Source: CACKLF01 sp002725175 (GTDB lineage Bacteria; Pseudomonadota; Alphaproteobacteria; Rhodobacterales; Rhodobacteraceae). From it: a DNA stretch of 53,980 nucleotides. Below the pieces are notes generated by a model that did no database searches, had not been told where the DNA came from, and saw nothing but the letters and a program-made list of their open reading frames with translations. The DNA lies in the NCBI GenBank assembly GCA_002725175.2, contig PBQX02000027.1:1-53980 (forward strand). The letters are read 5' to 3'. The translations under genes and the position numbers were made by a program. Shown one piece after another: positions 44,559 through 53,313 of the stretch (the stretch's first letter is position 1; each line of letters starts with the position of its first letter).

Positions 44559-45586
44559 ATGNTTCCTTTGGACAACCTTAGAATGATGGCAAAAAATGGA
44601 GCGCCAATGAAGGCAGTTATTACACCAATTGGNAATTCTGCCGGGGCCACAATTACTCTTGCAAAAGTGTCCGCAGAAGATAGAAATGCCCCACCAACAA
44701 TTGCGGAAAGTGGGATAATAATTCTATAACTAGATCCTACAGCTAACCTTATGACATGTGGNACAACTAATCCAACAAAAGCTATGAGTCCACTAACTGA
44801 TACCGCCACAGCAGTCATTAGAGATGCGCAGGAAATAACAAAGATTTTTGTTTGTAGAGGATGGCCTCCTAAAGCCTTTGACTCATCTTCAGACAATCTT
44901 AAAAGGTCTAATTCCCTTGCATAAAAATAAATGACTGCGAAACATACAAGAAAATAGGGAAACATAATCCCTACTTCTGTCCATCCTGACGTTAATAATC
45001 TACCAATAAGCCATCCATATATTTCTTGTATTGAAACAAAATTTCTCTGCATTACATAAGTCTGACAGGCTGTAAGAAAAGCAGCAACAGCAACACCAGA
45101 CAATAANAGGCTAGCAGTAGTGCGACCAGCACTAGACGATACAATAGCAGCAGCTAAGACAGCTACTAAAGCTCCTAAAAAAGCTCCTAGTTGAACAGAA
45201 CCAAAAACGAAAAATGAAACCTCTAGATCTGAGACAATCACTAATGTTGCCCCCAAGCCAGCACCTGCCGCTGAACCTAATAAAAAAGGATCTGCCAGCG
45301 GGTTTCTAAAAACCCCCTGGAAACCTGANCCCGCTACTGATAATGATGCGCCTACTAGGGCGCCCAANAAAAACCTAGGTAACCTCCATTCCAGAATTAT
45401 TGTTTTTTGGATATCAGTCAAATTTGAACTTTCCCAATCACCTAGAANCATTTGAAAAATAAACTCAAATGTAGTGAACACAGGAATATTTGCAGCGCCC
45501 AGGCAGATGCTAAAAACTCCCGAAAATACTAAAAGAAGCAANCTAAAAAATAACGCTAATTTAGGAATTTTAAAAATATTATCCAT
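44555..45586 (-). CDS. btuC: Cobalamin ABC transporter permease (BtuC-like, FecCD)
   Basis: A 343-residue FecCD-family permease with about ten helices. Typical pieces: RLPRFXLGALVGASLSVA-type entry loop, GFQGVFRNPLADPFLLGSAAGAGLGA, the cytoplasmic coupling region LGGHPLQTKIF, GLIAFVGL and PHVIRLAVGS. It lies between btuF and btuD and overlaps the latter. Specificity for corrinoids is inferred from the riboswitch and neighbours. Confidence 0.9.
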   Translation of the reverse strand: MDNIFKIPKLALFFXLLLLVFSGVFSICLGAANIPVFTTFEFIFQMXLGDWESSNLTDIQKTIILEWRLPRFXLGALVGASLSVAXSGFQGVFRNPLADPFLLGSAAGAGLGATLVIVSDLEVSFFVFGSVQLGAFLGALVAVLAAAIVSSSAGRTTASXLLSGVAVAAFLTACQTYVMQRNFVSIQEIYGWLIGRLLTSGWTEVGIMFPYFLVCFAVIYFYARELDLLRLSEDESKALGGHPLQTKIFVISCASLMTAVAVSVSGLIAFVGLVXPHVIRLAVGSSYRIIIPLSAIVGGAFLSSADTFARVIVAPAEXPIGVITAFIGAPFFAIILRLSKGXI

Positions 45587-45626
45587 ATCTCTCTTTTTAA
45601 CTTTATTCGTANAAAAGNACTGAAAT

Positions 45627-46487
45627 CTAGTTNTCTTCAGTCTGCTTTACCACCGATTTAGCAAAATCAATTATTCTTGGACCCCATCTTGAACCTATAT
45701 CTGGATCTAAAAGTAGAAAATTCTCCTCCACAACTGCATCAATAGCCGACCAACCTGGCCTAATTTTAATCTTATTTATGTATTCGAGATCTTTACCGGG
45801 GAGAATAATTATTTCCGGGTTTGCTGACAAAATATACTCTGGTGAAAGCTTTGGGTAACCATATCCTTCTTTATCAGCTTTATCAGCGATATTAATTAAA
45901 TTGAGCAATCCGTAAATACTTCCGATGAAACTATTTGATGACGCACTATAATAATTTTCATCAATCTCATGATAAACTCTCAATGGTTTTCCACCTCTCC
46001 TAGAATCTATCAAATCTTCCATTTCTGTTTTCATCTTTCCTGCAACTTTAATGGCATTTTCTGTATTACCTGTTCGTTTTCCCAACTCCTCTACCTGAAA
46101 AAGAATTCCCTCAAAATCTGCTGCAGCGGGCAGTAACATGGTTTCTATTCCTACACTATTTAAACCCTTCACCAAATCTCCAATATCATAAGAAAGAACA
46201 ACCAAATCTGGGTCAAAAGCCGAAATTGCTTCCATATTAGGTTCATAGGCCGACAAAGAGGTAGTGGGCGCTTCTGGTGGATAGTTGGAATAACTATCAA
46301 CTGCTACAACTTGTGCTCCTGCACCGATGGCAAAAAGTATTTCAGTTAATGAAGGTGAAATAGAGATTATTCTCTCCGGCCGGCTATCTCCAAAGGCAAT
46401 GGTGGAAAAGGCCACGCTGTTTAAAAATAATATCAAAAAAATATTTCGAATAAAAAAAAGACATTTGTTTAAAATAAGATCTATCAA
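45627..46487 (-). CDS. btuF: Cobalamin ABC transporter substrate-binding protein (BtuF-like)
   Basis: A periplasmic helical-backbone binding protein of about 286 residues. An N-terminal hydrophobic signal (FLILFLNSVAFSTIAFGDS) precedes PERIISISPSLTEILFAIGAG, which is typical of BtuF, and EPNMEAISAFDPDLVVLS. I start at TTG 46487 because AGGAAG lies 6 bp upstream; the frame also opens at GTG 46502 with no Shine-Dalgarno. It is the first gene after the cobalamin riboswitch. No lipobox is evident, so it is probably soluble in the periplasm. Confidence 0.88.
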   Translation of the reverse strand: MIDLILNKCLFFIRNIFLILFLNSVAFSTIAFGDSRPERIISISPSLTEILFAIGAGAQVVAVDSYSNYPPEAPTTSLSAYEPNMEAISAFDPDLVVLSYDIGDLVKGLNSVGIETMLLPAAADFEGILFQVEELGKRTGNTENAIKVAGKMKTEMEDLIDSRRGGKPLRVYHEIDENYYSASSNSFIGSIYGLLNLINIADKADKEGYGYPKLSPEYILSANPEIIILPGKDLEYINKIKIRPGWSAIDAVVEENFLLLDPDIGSRWGPRIIDFAKSVVKQTEXN

Positions 46488-46538
46488 TTGAAACTTCCTC
46501 ACTTATATAGCCCTACTTTTTTTAGAGCTATTCATTAA

Positions 46539-46617
46539 ATGTACGGAAAATCAGACTTCCGCGGGCTACACTTTTGTCACCTCTGCGGATTGCCGCCCCA
46601 ATGCACGCCCCGTACAT
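46539..46617 (-). promoter_or_regulatory. Riboswitch expression-platform inverted repeat
   Basis: ATGTACGG at 46539-46546 and CCGTACAT at 46610-46617 form a perfect 8-bp long-range pairing between the aptamer and the btuF start; the outer bases (TTAA/TTAA) nearly extend it. A second short hairpin, GCGG/CCGC at 46585-46596, lies inside. This is probably the switching part of the leader. I see no clean T-run, so regulation may act on translation or through Rho. Confidence 0.45.
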
Positions 46618-46632
46618 TAAGTGGGTGAACCT

Positions 46633-46815
46633 ACAAGGCAGGTCTCCTGACTTACGGATCCAGCACCCTTCTATTCACCTTCCCAAAGCCAAAACCTCAG
46701 TGGTATTTTCATAGAAGAACTACCCGCTTACAGTTGCGAGGGCAGTTGTGGCTTCGCTAAATTATTCCAGCACCACATTCCCTTTTAATTGCGGAATTTA
46801 ATCCACAAACCTTGT
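46633..46815 (-). ncRNA. Cobalamin riboswitch aptamer
   Basis: On the minus strand the sequence carries all conserved parts of the cobalamin riboswitch in order: a P1 strand ACAAGG, TTAAAAGGGAA with GGTG, CTGCCCTCGCAACTGTAAGC, CCACTG with the TTGGGAAGG loop, the B12 box AGTCAGGAGACCTGCC, and the closing P1 strand CCTTGT. P1 pairs 46810-46815 with 46633-46638. It lies about 145 bp upstream of btuF and should repress the btuFCD-cobTSC run when adenosylcobalamin is plentiful. Confidence 0.95.
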
Positions 46816-46920
46816 CACTATAAATTGCCAATTTTTCCTTAAATCTCGAAGAACAACTTCGACGCTTTAGAGCTCAGAAACGGCATCTGAATTATTAAAC
46901 TATATAAAAAAAATTTACCC

Positions 46921-48405
46921 TCAGGAGAATAATGAATTTAGCAATACAAATAGGGAACCTGAAAGAATAGCTGCCGCTGGCACTGTAATAACCCAGGCCG
47001 CAATTATTGTCAAAAAATGTGAACGCCTAACAAGTTTACGATGAACTCTTTTCTTTGTATCTGCCTTTACAATTTCTTTTTCCTTTAGAGCTATTACATC
47101 TTTTTTATTAGCAGTCATTCGCCAGTGAAATTCTCTAAAGAACCCAACTCCAAATACAGCTCCTACTGCAATGTGTGTTGAACTGACAGGAAGAGCTAAC
47201 CAAGAAGCAATTATAACNGTAATTGCAGCAGAAAGCGCAACACAGTAGGCCCTAAGAGGATTAAGTTTTGTTATTTTCTCCCCAACCATCCGGATTAATT
47301 TAGGGCCAAATAAAAGTAAACCAAATGANAATCCAAAAGCACCTATACCCATAACCCATAGAGGTATNGATACCTTAGCAACAACTTCGCCNGCTTCTAC
47401 AGTATGAACGATCGCCGCNAATGGTCCAACGGCGTTGGCTACATCATTNGCNCCATGAGCAAANGAAAGCAAGGCTGCNGCACATATTAAAGGAATTTTA
47501 AAAAGTTCTCTGATAGATTTTTTTGTATTCTCCATTCCTTCCGACTGCCGTCGAATCAAAGGCTTTACAATTAAGTAGCAAAGNCCAAGTGCTACCAGAC
47601 CAATAATTAAAGCCGTTTGTAGATCGATCTTAATAATTTTCTTTATGCCTTTTATTGAAAGGTAAGTGGCAAATGCACCCGCCATAATAGCTACTAGCAA
47701 AGGAACCCATCTGTTTGCCGCACCTATCTTATCATCCTTATCCGAAACCTGAGATTTAATAAGCCACAGAAATAAAGCAGCGATTATCCCTCCGAGCAAA
47801 GGTGATATCACCCAGCTTGCTGCAATTTGAGCCATTTTTGGCCAGTTTACAGCTGTTAGACCTGCTGCCATTATTCCAGCCCCCATCACTCCACCGACAA
47901 TAGAGTGCGTAGTAGAAACTGGAGCTCCAACCCAAGTTGCTAGGTTGACCCACAGAGCTGCAGCTAGCAAAGCCGCAAACATAGCCCATATGAATGTGGG
48001 AGGATGAGAAACAAGCTTTGGGTCAATAATGCCCTTGGAAATTGTGCCCACCACATCACCTCCAGCTATAAGAGCACCTGCAGTCTCAAAGATTGCTGCT
48101 ATTATCAATGCACCCAGCATGGTTACCGCATTTGCTCCAACGGCTGGCCCTACATTATTTGCAACATCATTGGCTCCAATATTTAAAGCCATATAAGCTC
48201 CAATAGCGGCAGCAAAAATGATAATAATACTTTGCGCATTCCATCCAAGAACAGCTGTAACTACTAAGCCAGAAATCAGGATAAAAGCGAATGCTAAGGA
48301 AGGAGCTAACAGCTGTCTTTTTTGCTCTGCTGCAGCTCCTTCAAAATATGTTCTAGATTTTAAATCCCTATCAAGTGCTTTATTTGCGCGTACTTTTTTT
48401 GACAT
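46921..48405 (-). CDS. Inorganic phosphate transporter, PiT family
   Basis: A 494-residue low-affinity phosphate symporter with two PiT signature halves: GANDVANNVGPAVGANAVTM with GAPVSTTHSIVGGVMGAG in the first, and NDVANAVGP with LALPVSSTHIAVGAVFGVG in the second. About ten to twelve helices and a central basic cytoplasmic loop. I start at ATG 48405, preceded by GGGAGA, not at the TTG five codons upstream. A nine-copy hexanucleotide repeat lies 27 bp before the ATG. PiT transporters also carry arsenate, of interest because arsJ is nearby. Confidence 0.94.
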   Translation of the reverse strand: MSKKVRANKALDRDLKSRTYFEGAAAEQKRQLLAPSLAFAFILISGLVVTAVLGWNAQSIIIIFAAAIGAYMALNIGANDVANNVGPAVGANAVTMLGALIIAAIFETAGALIAGGDVVGTISKGIIDPKLVSHPPTFIWAMFAALLAAALWVNLATWVGAPVSTTHSIVGGVMGAGIMAAGLTAVNWPKMAQIAASWVISPLLGGIIAALFLWLIKSQVSDKDDKIGAANRWVPLLVAIMAGAFATYLSIKGIKKIIKIDLQTALIIGLVALXLCYLIVKPLIRRQSEGMENTKKSIRELFKIPLICXAALLXFAHXXNDVANAVGPXAAIVHTVEXGEVVAKVXIPLWVMGIGAFGXSFGLLLFGPKLIRMVGEKITKLNPLRAYCVALSAAIXVIIASWLALPVSSTHIAVGAVFGVGFFREFHWRMTANKKDVIALKEKEIVKADTKKRVHRKLVRRSHFLTIIAAWVITVPAAAILSGSLFVLLNSLFS

Positions 48406-48432
48406 CTTTAATTCTCCCAAAACAAAATTTAA

Positions 48433-48486
48433 ATTAAGATTAAGATTAAGATTAAGATTAAGATTAAGATTAAGATTAAGATTAAG
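48433..48486. repeat. Hexanucleotide tandem repeat, (ATTAAG)9
   Basis: Nine perfect, uninterrupted copies of ATTAAG (CTTAAT on the minus strand) fill 54 bp of the 91-bp gap between the redoxin stop and the pit start. The tract begins about 15 bp upstream of the pit Shine-Dalgarno and so lies in its leader or promoter. Perfect repeats of this kind are prone to slippage. Confidence 0.97.
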
Positions 48487-48496
48487 ATTTAACTAA

Positions 48497-49045
48497 TTAT
48501 TTCCATTTTATTGAACAGCCCATGGAGGCTACTTGGTCAGTCGGACCTTTGCCAGTTTCTGCAACAAGTTTCATACCTTCAAACAGATCTCTGCGCAAAT
48601 CTGAAGGCCCTGACTCTTTTCTAGAAGCATCTAATCTTCCTCGATACTGAAGCTCATTTTTTGAATTAAATCCAAAAAAATCTGGTGTACAAACGGCATC
48701 AAAAGACTTGGCAACATTCTGATCTTCATCATACAAATATGGAAAACTAAAGTCATTATCTTTAGACAGTTTGATCATATTTTCAAAACTATCCTCAGGA
48801 TATGCAATTACATCATTTGAGGAAATGGCGNCGACTCCGACCCCTAAGCNNTGTAATTCTTCGGCATCTCTAACAATCCTATCTAGGACAGCTAANACAT
48901 ACGGACAGTGGTTACATATGAACATGATCAGCATACCATTATTACCTCTTACATTATCTAAGGAATANTGNTTTCCATCCACTCCAGGCAATTTAAAGTT
49001 CTTTGCTTGCCAACCAAAATCACAAACNGGAGGTATTGCAGCCAT
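48497..49045 (-). CDS. Thioredoxin-fold (redoxin) family protein
   Basis: A 182-residue AhpC/TSA-redoxin-like protein. FICNHCPY (about 43-50) matches the NHCPxV motif of a thioredoxin-like family often annotated as thioredoxin family protein, followed by GVGVXAISSND, FPYLYDEDQNVAKSFDAVCTPDFFGF and LQYRGRLD. The lone CxxC-like arrangement is C-N-H-C. It is probably a cytosolic thiol peroxidase or reductase; the substrate is unknown. No signal peptide. Several N bases near the N terminus. It is 18 bp downstream of rpe. Confidence 0.85.
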   Translation of the reverse strand: MAAIPXVCDFGWQAKNFKLPGVDGXXYSLDNVRGNNGMLIMFICNHCPYXLAVLDRIVRDAEELXXLGVGVXAISSNDVIAYPEDSFENMIKLSKDNDFSFPYLYDEDQNVAKSFDAVCTPDFFGFNSKNELQYRGRLDASRKESGPSDLRRDLFEGMKLVAETGKGPTDQVASMGCSIKWK

Positions 49046-49063
49046 ATTGTCTTCCNTTCAAAA

Positions 49064-49756
49064 TTATTTCAAAACCCTATTAGCAGAATCACGAATTTCT
49101 TTAATGTTTTTTCCATAAACTGAGGAATTCTCAACAGAGCCNCCACNAAAAACTCCCGAACCAGCAACCAAAACATCNGCTCCTGCTTTCGATACAAGAG
49201 GTGCTGTTTCAGGAGTTACNCCTCCATCTATTTCAATATGAATTTCTCTATCGCCTATNATCTCTCTTAAAATTCTAACTTTTTCAACCTGAGAATGAAT
49301 AAACTTTTGTCCACCGAAACCTGGGTTTACTGTCATGACACAAACTAAATCAACCATATCAAGGATATATTCAATGCTAGAAAGTGATGTCCCGGGATTT
49401 ATTGCAACACCTGCCTTAACACCTAAAGATTTAATTTTCTGGATGGTTCGATGAATATGTGGACCAGCCTCAACATGAGCGGTAATAATATCGGCGCCCG
49501 AATCTGCAAACGCTTCTATAAAATCATCAACCGGAGATATCATGAGATGGACATCCATCACTGTCTTTATGTGTGGTCTAATAGCCTTACACGTCTGAGG
49601 GCCAAAGGTTATGTTGGGAACAAAATGACCGTCCATTACATCTATATGAACCCAGTCACATCCTTCTTTTTCGATCGCCTCACATTCAGCGCCAAAATTA
49701 GCAAAGTCTGCAGATAAAATTGAAGGAGCTATTTTTAAGGATCTATCAAAATTCAT
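49064..49756 (-). CDS. rpe: Ribulose-phosphate 3-epimerase
   Basis: Interconverts ribulose 5-phosphate and xylulose 5-phosphate. The 230 residues form a TIM barrel with the marker motifs IAPSILSADFANFG (8-21), VHIDVMDGHFVPNITFGP (36-53), MTVNPGFGGQKFI and EIDGXVTPETA. The metal-binding residues His and Asp are visible in these. It lies 25 bp downstream of waaA and upstream of the redoxin gene on the same strand. Confidence 0.95.
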   Translation of the reverse strand: MNFDRSLKIAPSILSADFANFGAECEAIEKEGCDWVHIDVMDGHFVPNITFGPQTCKAIRPHIKTVMDVHLMISPVDDFIEAFADSGADIITAHVEAGPHIHRTIQKIKSLGVKAGVAINPGTSLSSIEYILDMVDLVCVMTVNPGFGGQKFIHSQVEKVRILREXIGDREIHIEIDGXVTPETAPLVSKAGXDVLVAGSGVFXXGSVENSSVYGKNIKEIRDSANRVLK

Positions 49757-49781
49757 TTCATCAGTTCATTAAAAATAATTT

Positions 49782-51056
49782 TCACGTGCCTTTTAACCGA
49801 TCATGTATTTGGTTGGCAAGCGTTTTTATTTTTTTCTTATCGGATGCTATTAATTCCTTCGCCTTGGTAAAACAAATAGCTACTTTATCCTTATTAAATA
49901 AATTCAGCACTTCTTGGAAAAGTTGTTCGGAATTAATTATTTTCTTTCCAAAATTTCTTTCATCAAGCTTTTGGTAAATTTCCTCAAAATTAAATGTCTC
50001 TGGGCCATGAATAATAANTGTATCTGCCAATATTGCTTCGTATGGATTATGACCACCATTCCTCGTTATTGAACCCCCAATAAAGGAAACGTGAGTCAGC
50101 TCATACCATAGCCCAAGCTCTCCTAGGGTATCTGCAATATGCACCTGATCAGTTGAGTTTATTTTTTTTGATTTAGAGCGAAGGGAACCTTTAAGATCTA
50201 AAGATAAAGCCNATTTCATTAATTCTTTACCTCTTTCCGGATGACGGGGAACCAAAACTAAAAAAATATTTTTGTCCACCTTTAATAAATCTTTGTGAGC
50301 NTTTAAAACAATTTCNTCCTCTCCAGCNTGAGTTGAGGAAGCNACCCATACCCTNTTTNCCTTCAAANNTTTTTTTACTTCTTTAAGGTCACTTTTNCGA
50401 AATTCTAATTTTTCCTGATCTGCCTTTAAACTGCCATAAACANTAAAGTTCTCACTTGANANGCCTAACTGATTTAGGAAACCCGCTGACCTCTCATCTC
50501 TCAAGTATATCNTCTCAAATTTNTTATANAGATACTGCATAGATAAAGGANCATATCTCCATTTTTTATATGACCTAAGGGACATTGAACCNTTTACCAN
50601 CCACATAGGTATTTTTGTCTTAGAGGTTTCNATTANCAANCGGGGCCAAACTTCACTTTCAATCCAAATTGCAAAATCTGGTCTCCAATGCTTTAGAAAT
50701 AATTTTACAGCTCCGGGAGTATCTATAGGNACAAATTGATGCACTGCGTTTTTTGGCATCCTCATTGAAAGAACCTGTGAGGATGTCTTAGTCCCAGACG
50801 TTATTAAGAATTCNAGTTTATCATTTATCTTAGTAATTTCTTTTATTAGTCCAATTATTGATAATGTTTCACCCACGCTAGCACCATGGAACCAAATTAG
50901 TTTTGAGTTTGATCTNTCCCGTTCATATTGTCCTAGCTTTTCCTTAAACCTATCTTGATCCTCCTTGCCGCTCCAAAGCCTTAAATAGATTATAANGTAG
51001 GACAAGGCGCTAAATATAAACGTAAAAAAAAGATAANTTCTAATTAAGAGTGGCAA
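49782..51056 (-). CDS. waaA: 3-deoxy-D-manno-octulosonic acid transferase
   Basis: KdtA/WaaA adds Kdo to lipid A precursor in the inner membrane. The 424 residues have an N-terminal membrane anchor (about 5-25), the catalytic segment IWFHGASVGETLS (about 53-65), WIESEVWP, LVPRHPERGKEL and the C-terminal GGSITRNGGHNPYEAI. The TTG start is at 51056. Many N bases between 50.2 and 50.7 kb leave unknown residues without breaking the frame. It indicates a lipopolysaccharide-bearing outer membrane. Confidence 0.9.
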   Translation of the reverse strand: MPLLIRXYLFFTFIFSALSYXIIYLRLWSGKEDQDRFKEKLGQYERXRSNSKLIWFHGASVGETLSIIGLIKEITKINDKXEFLITSGTKTSSQVLSMRMPKNAVHQFXPIDTPGAVKLFLKHWRPDFAIWIESEVWPXLXXETSKTKIPMWXVXGSMSLRSYKKWRYXPLSMQYXYXKFEXIYLRDERSAGFLNQLGXSSENFXVYGSLKADQEKLEFXKSDLKEVKKXLKXXRVWXASSTXAGEXEIVLXAHKDLLKVDKNIFLVLVPRHPERGKELMKXALSLDLKGSLRSKSKKINSTDQVHIADTLGELGLWYELTHVSFIGGSITRNGGHNPYEAILADTXIIHGPETFNFEEIYQKLDERNFGKKIINSEQLFQEVLNLFNKDKVAICFTKAKELIASDKKKIKTLANQIHDRLKGT

Positions 51057-51105
51057 GTGTGAACCTTCATAAACATAATAGATTAGATACTCTATACTAA
51101 GTAAA

Positions 51106-51942
51106 CTAGAAGCTTCGCAACACGATTATGCCNNAAACCGCAAGAATTGTCCCTATTGTCTTTGCCNTAGTCATNTTTTCCTTAAGAAATAATATTCCAA
51201 TTACAAAAGCNAAAATNATAGAAGTTTCTCTAATAGCCATTACGACGGGTATAGGTGCTTTTGAAAATGCCCACATTACCATGCAATANGCTNNAAATGA
51301 TGACAGCCCACCACCAAAAAAAACCCACTTAGCACTTCCNAANANATTAACCAATGANGACGGAGATACCTTTGCACAATAGAGCCACATAATNGGNCCA
51401 TTTATTANNGACAACCAACAATAGTATGCNANAGGACTTCCACCNANTCGNCCNCCATAACCGTCGACTAGAGAATANGAGGCTATAAAGCANCCNGTAA
51501 TAATTGCGGAAATTGCTGCTGCNTTTGGNACNTNTTGTATCCGCATACCAACTGTAGAAATGAGNCCCAAAATTATCAAAGCAATAGCCAAAATTTCAGT
51601 CAATCCGAAATCTACACCTAAAAATATAAAGCTAACCAACGTTGCGATTAAAGGTGCCGAAGCTCTTGCAATTGGATAGACCTGTGATAAATCACCTTTT
51701 TTATATGACTCAACTAAATATACCTGATAGCCAAAATGGAAAATGGCTCCAAGCATTAGGTTGGGCCAACAAGCAAAATCAAGTGCCGGCACAAAAAATA
51801 AAGTTACGACAGCAAACGGAATATGACCTGACATTACTGCAGTCATTTGCAACAACTTGTCCTCGCCACCTTTTACAACTGCATTCCATCCAGCATGTAA
51901 AACTGCAGCTAAAATAATGATAAAAAAAGTAGTAGAGGCCAT
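51106..51942 (-). CDS. EamA/DMT-family transporter
   Basis: A 278-residue drug/metabolite transporter-type permease with about ten helices in two EamA repeats. The opening AAVLHAGWNAVVKGGEDK and QVYPIARASAPLIATLVSFIFLG in the first half are typical. The second half is hard to read because of dense N bases at 51.1-51.5 kb, but the frame holds. Substrate unknown. The ATG is at 51942 and the gene is divergent from nothing nearby; it ends 49 bp upstream of the waaA start. Confidence 0.85.
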   Translation of the reverse strand: MASTTFFIIILAAVLHAGWNAVVKGGEDKLLQMTAVMSGHIPFAVVTLFFVPALDFACWPNLMLGAIFHFGYQVYLVESYKKGDLSQVYPIARASAPLIATLVSFIFLGVDFGLTEILAIALIILXLISTVGMRIQXXPXAAAISAIIXXCFIAXYSLVDGYXXRXGGSPXAYYCWLXXINXXIMWLYCAKVSPXSLVNXXGSAKWVFFGGGLSSFXXYCMVMWAFSKAPIPVVMAIRETSXIXAFVIGILFLKEXMTXAKTIGTILAVXGIIVLRSF

Positions 51943-52048
51943 ACTGTTAATGTTTAAAATAAAATACTTTTATGAAACATACTATATATGAAGTATTTAA
52001 ACTATGCAGTTTTTTGGAATTTGGCCAAACCCATAAATCGTATGACAT

Positions 52049-53296
52049 TTATTTTCTAGTTATTGGAATACACCAGGTAAAAAAAGTAGCTGCCAAAAGA
52101 AAAATTGCAGAAACTATCAGGCACGAACTTAACCCCCCAACTTGAAAACTCAACCCCGATAGTAACGTTCCCAAAAGGCGTCCAGCGGCATTTGCCATAT
52201 AATAAAATCCTACATCTAATGAAACTCTTTCCAACGTTGTGAATTTAAGTATTAGGAATGAATGAAGACTAGAGTTTACCGCAAATATTGCTCCAAAAAT
52301 TAACAGTCCAACTATTAGAAGAATCGTCAGAATAATTGACTGAGGCTCAATAATATAAGTGGTGAATGCCAAAAAAAGAGGAACCAAAGGCAACGGGACA
52401 ATCCAAACCATCGCACCAGAGTTAAGTTTGCAGTCATTGAAGCCTGCGAAAATTTTATGGGCGTAAGCCTGCACCGCTCCGTACAAAATGATCCAAATGG
52501 CCATATAGCCCCCAACGAGAAAAAATGCTGATTGCTCACCAAAAATCTCTGCTCCTTCAAAAACTCCTAAGAAGTAAATTGGAATACCAACAACAAACCA
52601 AGTATCTCGAGCACCAAACAAAAACAAGCGTGCCATTGAAAGAAAATTTATTCTACGATTTGAAGAAATTATGCTTCTGAACTTTACTGATTTTATGCCA
52701 TTAGAACTAACCGATGGACTCGATAAAATAATTCCCACAAAAACAGCTATTAATATTACAATTAAAATGGTTATTGAAACTCTATAACCGAAAAACGCTA
52801 AAAAAAACCCTCCTAACAAAAAACCAAAACCCTTCATAGCATTTTTGGATCCGGTTAAGATAGCTACCCACCTAAAAAGCATTTGGTCTGATGACTTAGG
52901 AGTTAAAATTTTTACTGCAGATTTCGAGCTGACTTTTGTCAAATCCTTGGCCATACCAGAAAAACCTTGGGCAACCATTACAAAAATAACCGACATTACA
53001 ATGCCGATATCATTGGGCACTAAAACTAAACCAAGCAAACTCAAAACCTGGATAGTTAAACCAGAGTACAGAACTGGAATTAACCCTAATCTATTTACTA
53101 ACCACCCACCAAAAAAATTTGTTAATATTCCCATAAATTCGTAAATAAGGAACAAATAGGCTAACTGAATGGGGCTAAACCCTAGCAAATGAAAATTTAA
53201 GAGCACCAACATTCTGAGTGCCCCGTCTGTTAGCATAAACGTCCAATAACCTGCTGTTATGGATATAAAGCTTTTTATATTTGAATCAGGTTTCAA
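52049..53296 (-). CDS. arsJ: Organoarsenical efflux MFS transporter ArsJ
   Basis: A 415-residue MFS permease with twelve helices that matches ArsJ: GYWTFMLTDGALRMLVLL, LGFSPIQLAYLFLIYE and GILTNFFGGWLVNRLGL near the start, SGMAKDLTKVSSKSAVK, and RWVAILTGSKNAMKGFGFLLGG in the middle. ArsJ exports 1-arseno-3-phosphoglycerate, which the partner GAPDH makes from arsenate and glyceraldehyde 3-phosphate; the product hydrolyses to arsenate outside. The gene lies 17 bp downstream of that GAPDH gene. TTG start at 53296. Confidence 0.93.
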   Translation of the reverse strand: MKPDSNIKSFISITAGYWTFMLTDGALRMLVLLNFHLLGFSPIQLAYLFLIYEFMGILTNFFGGWLVNRLGLIPVLYSGLTIQVLSLLGLVLVPNDIGIVMSVIFVMVAQGFSGMAKDLTKVSSKSAVKILTPKSSDQMLFRWVAILTGSKNAMKGFGFLLGGFFLAFFGYRVSITILIVILIAVFVGIILSSPSVSSNGIKSVKFRSIISSNRRINFLSMARLFLFGARDTWFVVGIPIYFLGVFEGAEIFGEQSAFFLVGGYMAIWIILYGAVQAYAHKIFAGFNDCKLNSGAMVWIVPLPLVPLFLAFTTYIIEPQSIILTILLIVGLLIFGAIFAVNSSLHSFLILKFTTLERVSLDVGFYYMANAAGRLLGTLLSGLSFQVGGLSSCLIVSAIFLLAATFFTWCIPITRK

Positions 53297-53313
53297 GAAT
53301 TAGGTCATCTAAC

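Noticed and set aside
46846..46862. Perfect 6-bp hairpin (TCGAAG/CTTCGA) between pit and the riboswitch
   Set aside because: No T-run follows on either strand, so I do not call it a terminator; it may be chance or part of the leader.
48433..48486. Hexanucleotide array as a CRISPR or telomere-like element
   Set aside because: There are no spacers, the unit is 6 bp with no flanking cas genes, and the position is internal to a chromosome segment.
48218..48496. Open frame with a long Leu-Arg repeat end opposite pit
   Set aside because: It is the hexanucleotide tract read in one frame on the strand opposite the pit gene; no family match and no ribosome binding site.
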